Shown: positions 60,287-64,000 of the stretch, in pieces | Position numbering within the stretch: position 1 is the stretch's first letter | Layout: every line of letters starts with the position of its first letter | Assembly (NCBI RefSeq): GCF_033971905.1 | Contig: NZ_JALBUT010000003.1 | Span: 62,001 to 126,000 of the forward strand | Source of the DNA: Intestinicryptomonas porci | GTDB taxonomy: Bacteria; Verrucomicrobiota; Verrucomicrobiia; Opitutales; Intestinicryptomonadaceae | Direction: 5' to 3' | DNA: 64,000 bases | Program-made: the position numbers and the translations under genes | Notes under the pieces: generated by a model | The model's input: only the letters and a program-made list of their open reading frames with translations | What the model was told of the DNA's origin: nothing | Databases searched by the model: none

Positions 60287-61256
60287 AATGCCTTTTTCTT
60301 AAAAAATTCGCGTACAAAACAATGAAAAGCGCGACAATCAAAACGCCCGCAATCCCCGCAATTACACTGCTTGCCGTGCCGCCCAAGCCCTGCACGGCAT
60401 AATCTGCGAACACCGAAAGCTTTGTCTGGATTAAAGAAAACGCTTCGTAAATTTTTCCGCCCGCGCTCAACTCTTCGCCTTTCGTGATTTTTCCAATCGA
60501 CCATTCCAAACCGTCCGGATATTCGGAAGCCAATAGGGATATTGCGCCCGCAATCACAAATGACGCCAATGCCAAATATCCGCAGACTGCTTTAAAGGAA
60601 AGAGACCTGCCCGAATTTTCGGCGTTGAAAAGCTCGGGGCGAGCCTCTTTCAAGAACAAAATAAGCATAGCCGTAAGGACACCCTCAACCGCGCCTATCG
60701 CAAAATGGATTGGAAGCATAAGACCGGCGAAAACGCCAAACGGAAGCTCCGTTACGCCCGAACACAGCGTCTCCAAAACAACGCAAAAAGAGCCGAACTG
60801 CAAGCCGACTATCGAAGATGCAACCGAAGCCAAAACAATTCTTTTTCTGCTCGAAAAATCTTTTGCTATCGGCAAGAAAACCAAGGGGTATGCGATAAAG
60901 CACGTCCAAAATCCCATGTTGAAAATGTTTGCGCCAAGCGCGAGCAGCCCGCCGTCGGCAAAAAACAGGGCCTGAATAATCAAGACCGCGCTAATCACCA
61001 AAAAGGCGGGATAAGAGCCGAGAAGAGCTGCAAGCATCATGCCGCCTCCTATATGCCCGCTCGACCCCGTTGCAGGAATTGTGAAATTTATCATCTGCAT
61101 TGCGAAAACAAACGCGCCCATCACTCCCATGAGGGGAATTTTGGAATTGTCGAAATTTTCCCTGACCTTGCGCGCGCTGATTCCAATTAAAACCGCGCTC
61201 GTTGCCAACATCGCCCCTCCGACTGCGGGAGATACCAAAGCGTCCGCCATGTGCAT
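60276..61256 (-). CDS. larMN: Nickel/cobalt ECF transporter substrate-capture protein (LarMN, CbiM-CbiN fusion)
   Basis: A 326-aa membrane protein. The N-terminus MHMADALVSPAVG has the His2 that binds the metal in CbiM/NikM. The CbiM part spans residues 1-225 with six or so helices. A second domain (about 225-326) carries PDGLEWSIGKI and a final helix before RKRHCER, matching CbiN/NikN. The M and N subunits are thus fused, as in NikMN and LarMN. It is first in the operon; the context argues for nickel rather than cobalt. Confidence 0.92.
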   Translation of the reverse strand: MHMADALVSPAVGGAMLATSAVLIGISARKVRENFDNSKIPLMGVMGAFVFAMQMINFTIPATGSSGHIGGGMMLAALLGSYPAFLVISAVLIIQALFFADGGLLALGANIFNMGFWTCFIAYPLVFLPIAKDFSSRKRIVLASVASSIVGLQFGSFCVVLETLCSGVTELPFGVFAGLMLPIHFAIGAVEGVLTAMLILFLKEARPELFNAENSGRSLSFKAVCGYLALASFVIAGAISLLASEYPDGLEWSIGKITKGEELSAGGKIYEAFSLIQTKLSVFADYAVQGLGGTASSVIAGIAGVLIVALFIVLYANFLRKRHCER

Positions 61257-61320
61257 AATAAAAAATCCTTTCTTTTTTCTTCCACTTTTAAATTACCGCA
61301 AGAATTGGGCAAGCATTTTT

Positions 61321-61893
61321 TTACAATATGCCGATAGCGCAAAACATCGCCTTGTAAAACTGCGCCTTGCGCTCAAGAGCCATCGGATATGCCCGCGAAG
61401 AAGACGGCATTCTGAAAATCCTAAAGCTCCTTCCGAAAGCGGAAAACTCCGCGCTTTCGCCGATTTTCAAATCCGACGGCGGAATTGTCTTAAAAACTGT
61501 TTCGAGAGACTTTTGCCCCGTAGCGGCAAGCGTCAAACATTCGGGCATGGATTTAAGCGCAGACAAAAAGTCAAAATTTTCCAAAACTTCCAAATGGGCG
61601 TCGCTTGCGTTGCCTTTTTTGCGGAAGACCGCCTTTGCGCTGTCGGCGACAGCTATTCCCTTTTCCTCCAAAAAACGCTTTATTGCCGTTTCCTTGTATT
61701 TTTTAAGGCTTTCATCCGCGAAGAAATTTTTGTCGCCAAAAAACACAAGCCCGAAAATCCGCCACATGTCGTTTTGCCAGTTCGGATAATAAAAATTCAT
61801 CGACCATTTTTCCATCTTGGGCGGAAACGAACCGAGCATGAGAAGCTTTGCGCCGCACGGCAAAAACGGTTTTAGCGGATGCCCTTCTTTCAT
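61321..61893 (-). CDS. Uracil-DNA glycosylase-superfamily DNA glycosylase
   Basis: A 190-aa member of the UDG fold, closest to the MUG/deoxyinosine-type branch. The first motif reads LLMLGSFPPKMEKWSMNFYYPNWQN (here in part: LGSFPP, NFYYPN), followed by DMWRIFG. The C-terminal motif is RMPSSSRAYPM, replacing HPSP-type sequence. It would remove damaged or deaminated bases. The ATG at 61893 overlaps the bioD TGA (ATGA), so it travels with the biotin genes although its function looks unrelated. Exact base specificity unknown. Confidence 0.75.
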   Translation of the reverse strand: MKEGHPLKPFLPCGAKLLMLGSFPPKMEKWSMNFYYPNWQNDMWRIFGLVFFGDKNFFADESLKKYKETAIKRFLEEKGIAVADSAKAVFRKKGNASDAHLEVLENFDFLSALKSMPECLTLAATGQKSLETVFKTIPPSDLKIGESAEFSAFGRSFRIFRMPSSSRAYPMALERKAQFYKAMFCAIGIL

Positions 61894-62513
61894 ATTTCCA
61901 AAAACTCGCAATTCGGAAAATTCTTCGCGACGTATTTTTTCAGGTACGAACAAGTTTCCGCCGAGATCCTCGCGTCCTCTTCGGGATAGTTGTTAAATAC
62001 GACTTTTGCGACGTTTATGCCCCTTTTTTGGCAGACTTCGAGGCTTAAAAGCGAATGGTTTATCGACCCAAGCTTCGCACTGCAAACCAATATGAGCGGC
62101 AGGTTTTCCCTTGCGATATAGTCAATCGTCAAAAAATTTTCGCTTACAGGAACCATCAGCCCGCCCGCGCCCTCGATAAAGACAGTGTCAAACTTATCCG
62201 CGAGGATTTTTGTGGCTGATGATATTTTTTTGACGTCTATTTCCGTGTTTTCCATTCTCGACGCCAAATGCGCAGATGCGGGAAACTTGAAGACATAGGG
62301 GCAAGTCGTGCCGTCTTTGTCTTCGGGAAGAAGGGAAATTCCCATGGCTTTTCGATGGGCTTCGATGTCTTCCGAAATTCCCTCGCAGCCTGTTTGCACA
62401 AATTTCTGCGTTATGACACTTTTCCCTTTTTCAAGCTCGCGGCGAGCCAAAACGCCCGTTACAAAAGTCTTTCCGCAAGAAGTGTCTATTCCGCTCACAA
62501 AGTAAACTGCCAT
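61890..62513 (-). CDS. bioD: Dethiobiotin synthase
   Basis: A 207-aa ATP-dependent carboxylase that closes the ureido ring of dethiobiotin. The P-loop region is FVSGIDTSCGKTFVTGVL (residues 5-22). The TQKFVQTGCEGI and FIEGAGGLMVPVSE blocks are diagnostic. The ATG at 62513 (MAVYFVSG) sits 2 nt downstream of the bioG-bioC stop; an upstream in-frame start would add 44 residues from the preceding gene. Coupled at its end to the DNA glycosylase gene. Confidence 0.94.
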   Translation of the reverse strand: MAVYFVSGIDTSCGKTFVTGVLARRELEKGKSVITQKFVQTGCEGISEDIEAHRKAMGISLLPEDKDGTTCPYVFKFPASAHLASRMENTEIDVKKISSATKILADKFDTVFIEGAGGLMVPVSENFLTIDYIARENLPLILVCSAKLGSINHSLLSLEVCQKRGINVAKVVFNNYPEEDARISAETCSYLKKYVAKNFPNCEFLEI

Positions 62514-62515
62514 GT

Positions 62516-63925
62516 TCAGCCTTCCTTTTTTCCAATGAATTTTGATATGAAATACGCGGGGCGGTAGGTCAAAACCACGCCTTTTTCGGACGGGAAGAAA
62601 TCCAAGTACTGCCTCGAAAAAATCTTCATTTTTGACGGCGTCCAAAACTCCGAAAAAGTGCCGGTAACTCCCGTGTCGCGCAAATGCTTCAAAACGTCAA
62701 TGGGCTTTTCAAATTCAAGCTTCACGGTCTCCGCCTCCGCGCACAAAAGCTCAAAGCCGGCGCGCTTTAACATAGCCTCAATGCCGACAATGCCTACATA
62801 GTTCAGCCCCTTGCCCGTCAATGCGCGGATTTCCCTGAAATTGTCGGGAAGAAAAGTCGAAAACGCCATAATGGAATCTTTTGAGGAACTCCGCGCAAGC
62901 TTTTCGATAAAATCGCCGAGGGACTCGAACCACTGAAAGCATGAAGAAGACACAATCAAGTCTATGTCTTGCGGCAGTTCCTGAATTTGGGCATCTCCCG
63001 CGATAAACGTCGGCGGCGTTTCAAAAATTCCGCGCACATAGTCGAAGCTGCGTTCGCTCAAATCGTTCAAAAACCAGCGCGCATTTTTGATTTCCGAAGC
63101 CAAAATTTCAGTGAGAAAGCCCGTGCCTGCCCCTATTTCCAAAACCCTTTTCACTTCGCTTGGATTTATGCGCTTTAAAGTGAGCTGGGCAAGGCGGGAA
63201 GCTATGCGCTTTTGCACGAGAGCCGTCTTCTCGTATCTGGCAAACGACTTTTCAAAGCTCCTGCCAACTTCCTGCGCGTCGGCGAATAGCTTTTCAATCC
63301 CGCTATTAAAAAGCGACAGCGGGAAGTGCTCGCCCGAAACGATTTCAAGCTTTTCGCCCCAAGCGTTTTTCATGTTTGAAAGCGGAAAAATTTTGTCGTT
63401 TTTGGCGGCGATTGCGCGCGTCCAATTTTCAGGATTTGCCTTGAACGTCTTAAACGCGCAAGCCAGATTTTGAAGCTCTTTTTTCAAATCCGCACAAGAG
63501 CGTTTTGAAAACATTTCCTTGCAGGTTTTAAAGTTCGCCGCCCCAAAAACCCTAAGCAAAAATTTTTCGTAAACAGGCTCTGAAAAGTTTTGAAGAGTGC
63601 CCGAAAAAATTTGCGAAGGTATCCCGAAATTGTCGTCAACGGGGCTTGTGGAACCGCACAGCGCAATGCGCACATCGGCTTTCGGCAAACGGCTTTCCAA
63701 GAAATCCGCAACCCAGACCCCGAACGACCACGCAACTACGCTCACTTTTGAATATTCAAATATTTCATTCGGAATCTCCGCGCAAAAATCCGAATAATCG
63801 CTAAACATCAGCACGTCGTTTTCGCCAAAATCGAAATTTTCAAGCAGGTTTTCGCCGCTTGCAAAACCGCCGAAAAACAAAATCAAACTATCCGAGCTTT
63901 CCTTTTTTATCCAAGAAATTTTCAT
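62516..63925 (-). CDS. bioC: BioG-BioC fusion: pimeloyl-ACP methyl esterase and malonyl-ACP O-methyltransferase
   Basis: A 469-aa fusion. Residues 1-205 match BioG (DUF452): LILFFGGFASGENLLENF, then VVAWSFGVWVA with the nucleophilic Ser, and GIPSQIFSGTLQNFSEPVYEKFLLR. Residues 225-469 are BioC, with SAM motif I VLEIGAGTGFLTEIL (about 259) and the LIVSSSCFQWFESLGDFIEKL region. BioC methylates malonyl-ACP so the fatty acid synthase can make pimeloyl-ACP methyl ester; BioG removes the methyl group at the end. Fusing them joins the first and last steps. Its ATG overlaps the stop of the upstream gene (ATGA). Confidence 0.92.
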   Translation of the reverse strand: MKISWIKKESSDSLILFFGGFASGENLLENFDFGENDVLMFSDYSDFCAEIPNEIFEYSKVSVVAWSFGVWVADFLESRLPKADVRIALCGSTSPVDDNFGIPSQIFSGTLQNFSEPVYEKFLLRVFGAANFKTCKEMFSKRSCADLKKELQNLACAFKTFKANPENWTRAIAAKNDKIFPLSNMKNAWGEKLEIVSGEHFPLSLFNSGIEKLFADAQEVGRSFEKSFARYEKTALVQKRIASRLAQLTLKRINPSEVKRVLEIGAGTGFLTEILASEIKNARWFLNDLSERSFDYVRGIFETPPTFIAGDAQIQELPQDIDLIVSSSCFQWFESLGDFIEKLARSSSKDSIMAFSTFLPDNFREIRALTGKGLNYVGIVGIEAMLKRAGFELLCAEAETVKLEFEKPIDVLKHLRDTGVTGTFSEFWTPSKMKIFSRQYLDFFPSEKGVVLTYRPAYFISKFIGKKEG

Positions 63926-64000
63926 AAAATAGAAATTTTATCGTTAAACAGCTCCGCGCAAAAATCCACGTCTTTTTCGGAGAGGCTTGCCGAAAGCGAA
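63922..64000 (-). CDS. 3' end of an upstream biotin gene, probably bioF (partial)
   Basis: On the minus strand a frame runs in from the right edge and ends with a TGA overlapping the bioC ATG (ATGA). The last residues are SLSASLSEKDVDFCAELFNDK and ISIL. A tail with the pattern LS.SLSEKDVD..AELF fits the end of an aminotransferase-fold enzyme such as BioF (8-amino-7-oxononanoate synthase), which commonly precedes bioG and bioC. Only 25 codons are visible, so the name is an inference from context. Confidence 0.5.
   Translation of the reverse strand, partial: SLSASLSEKDVDFCAELFNDKISIL

Noticed and set aside
61257..61320. Nickel/cobalt riboswitch upstream of larMN
   Set aside because: The gap is only 64 nt and shows none of the conserved riboswitch core.

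Overview
The window looks like a stretch of a Verrucomicrobiota (PVC superphylum) chromosome, most likely a gut- or host-associated member of the Opitutae. The evidence is indirect: three genes carry PEP-CTERM sorting tails of a type common in that group; GreA has the large N-terminal extension also known from Chlamydiae; and there are GH38 alpha-mannosidases and a TraR/DksA-like protein between ileS and lspA. Genes are tightly packed, often with overlapping stop and start codons, and many intergenic regions hold a compact hairpin terminator.

Layout. 1-2829: RND efflux pump (permease cut by the window edge, plus lipoprotein adaptor). 2945-9813: greA fusion, rsmB, two tandem secreted esterases, tatA, an acyltransferase. 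10011-19580: sucCD, fabG, glgC, then tyrS-recD2-psd-TPR as one overlapping run. 19622-20173: a decayed PEP-CTERM gene. 20395-26957: a 1152-residue protein of unknown function and a GH38 alpha-mannosidase. 26997-31667: ileS, a TraR/DksA-like gene and lspA. 31699-39866: a coiled-coil protein, a thioredoxin, and the translation operon nusA-infB-rbfA-DHH phosphoesterase-truB-ribF. 39999-41658: pgsA-pgpA and coaD. 41667-45834: an A+T-rich insert with a tyrosine recombinase, a P-loop protein and a pentapeptide-repeat PEP-CTERM protein. 46033-50063: a glycan-degradation pair (TIM-barrel hydrolase and an atypical GH38). 50201-55745: an unknown exported protein, DUF4282, HAD phosphatase, a second PEP-CTERM protein, tsaB and an alanine racemase-like gene. 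55833-55904: tRNA-Lys. 56033-61256: a nickel-uptake and lar cofactor operon. 61321-64000: biotin genes (bioD, a bioG-bioC fusion and the end of a probable bioF) with a DNA glycosylase.

The most interesting observation is the region between the tyrosine recombinase and the P-loop/PEP-CTERM operon. Two perfect 17-bp inverted repeats (42667-42683 and 42840-42856) enclose 156 bp. A good promoter has its -10 inside the left repeat and its -35 inside the enclosed segment, and it points at the recombinase. Inverting the segment would place the same -35 exactly 17 bp from the identical -10 in the right repeat, now pointing at the surface-protein operon. This has the structure of a phase-variation switch. 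It is inferred from sequence only.

Other notable points: an alanine racemase homologue with Ala in place of the PLP lysine; a GH38 protein without the usual catalytic Asp; a PEP-CTERM gene with a stop codon just before its basic tail; and a nickel-pincer cofactor operon with no larA in view. No CRISPR array, rRNA or insertion sequence was seen.
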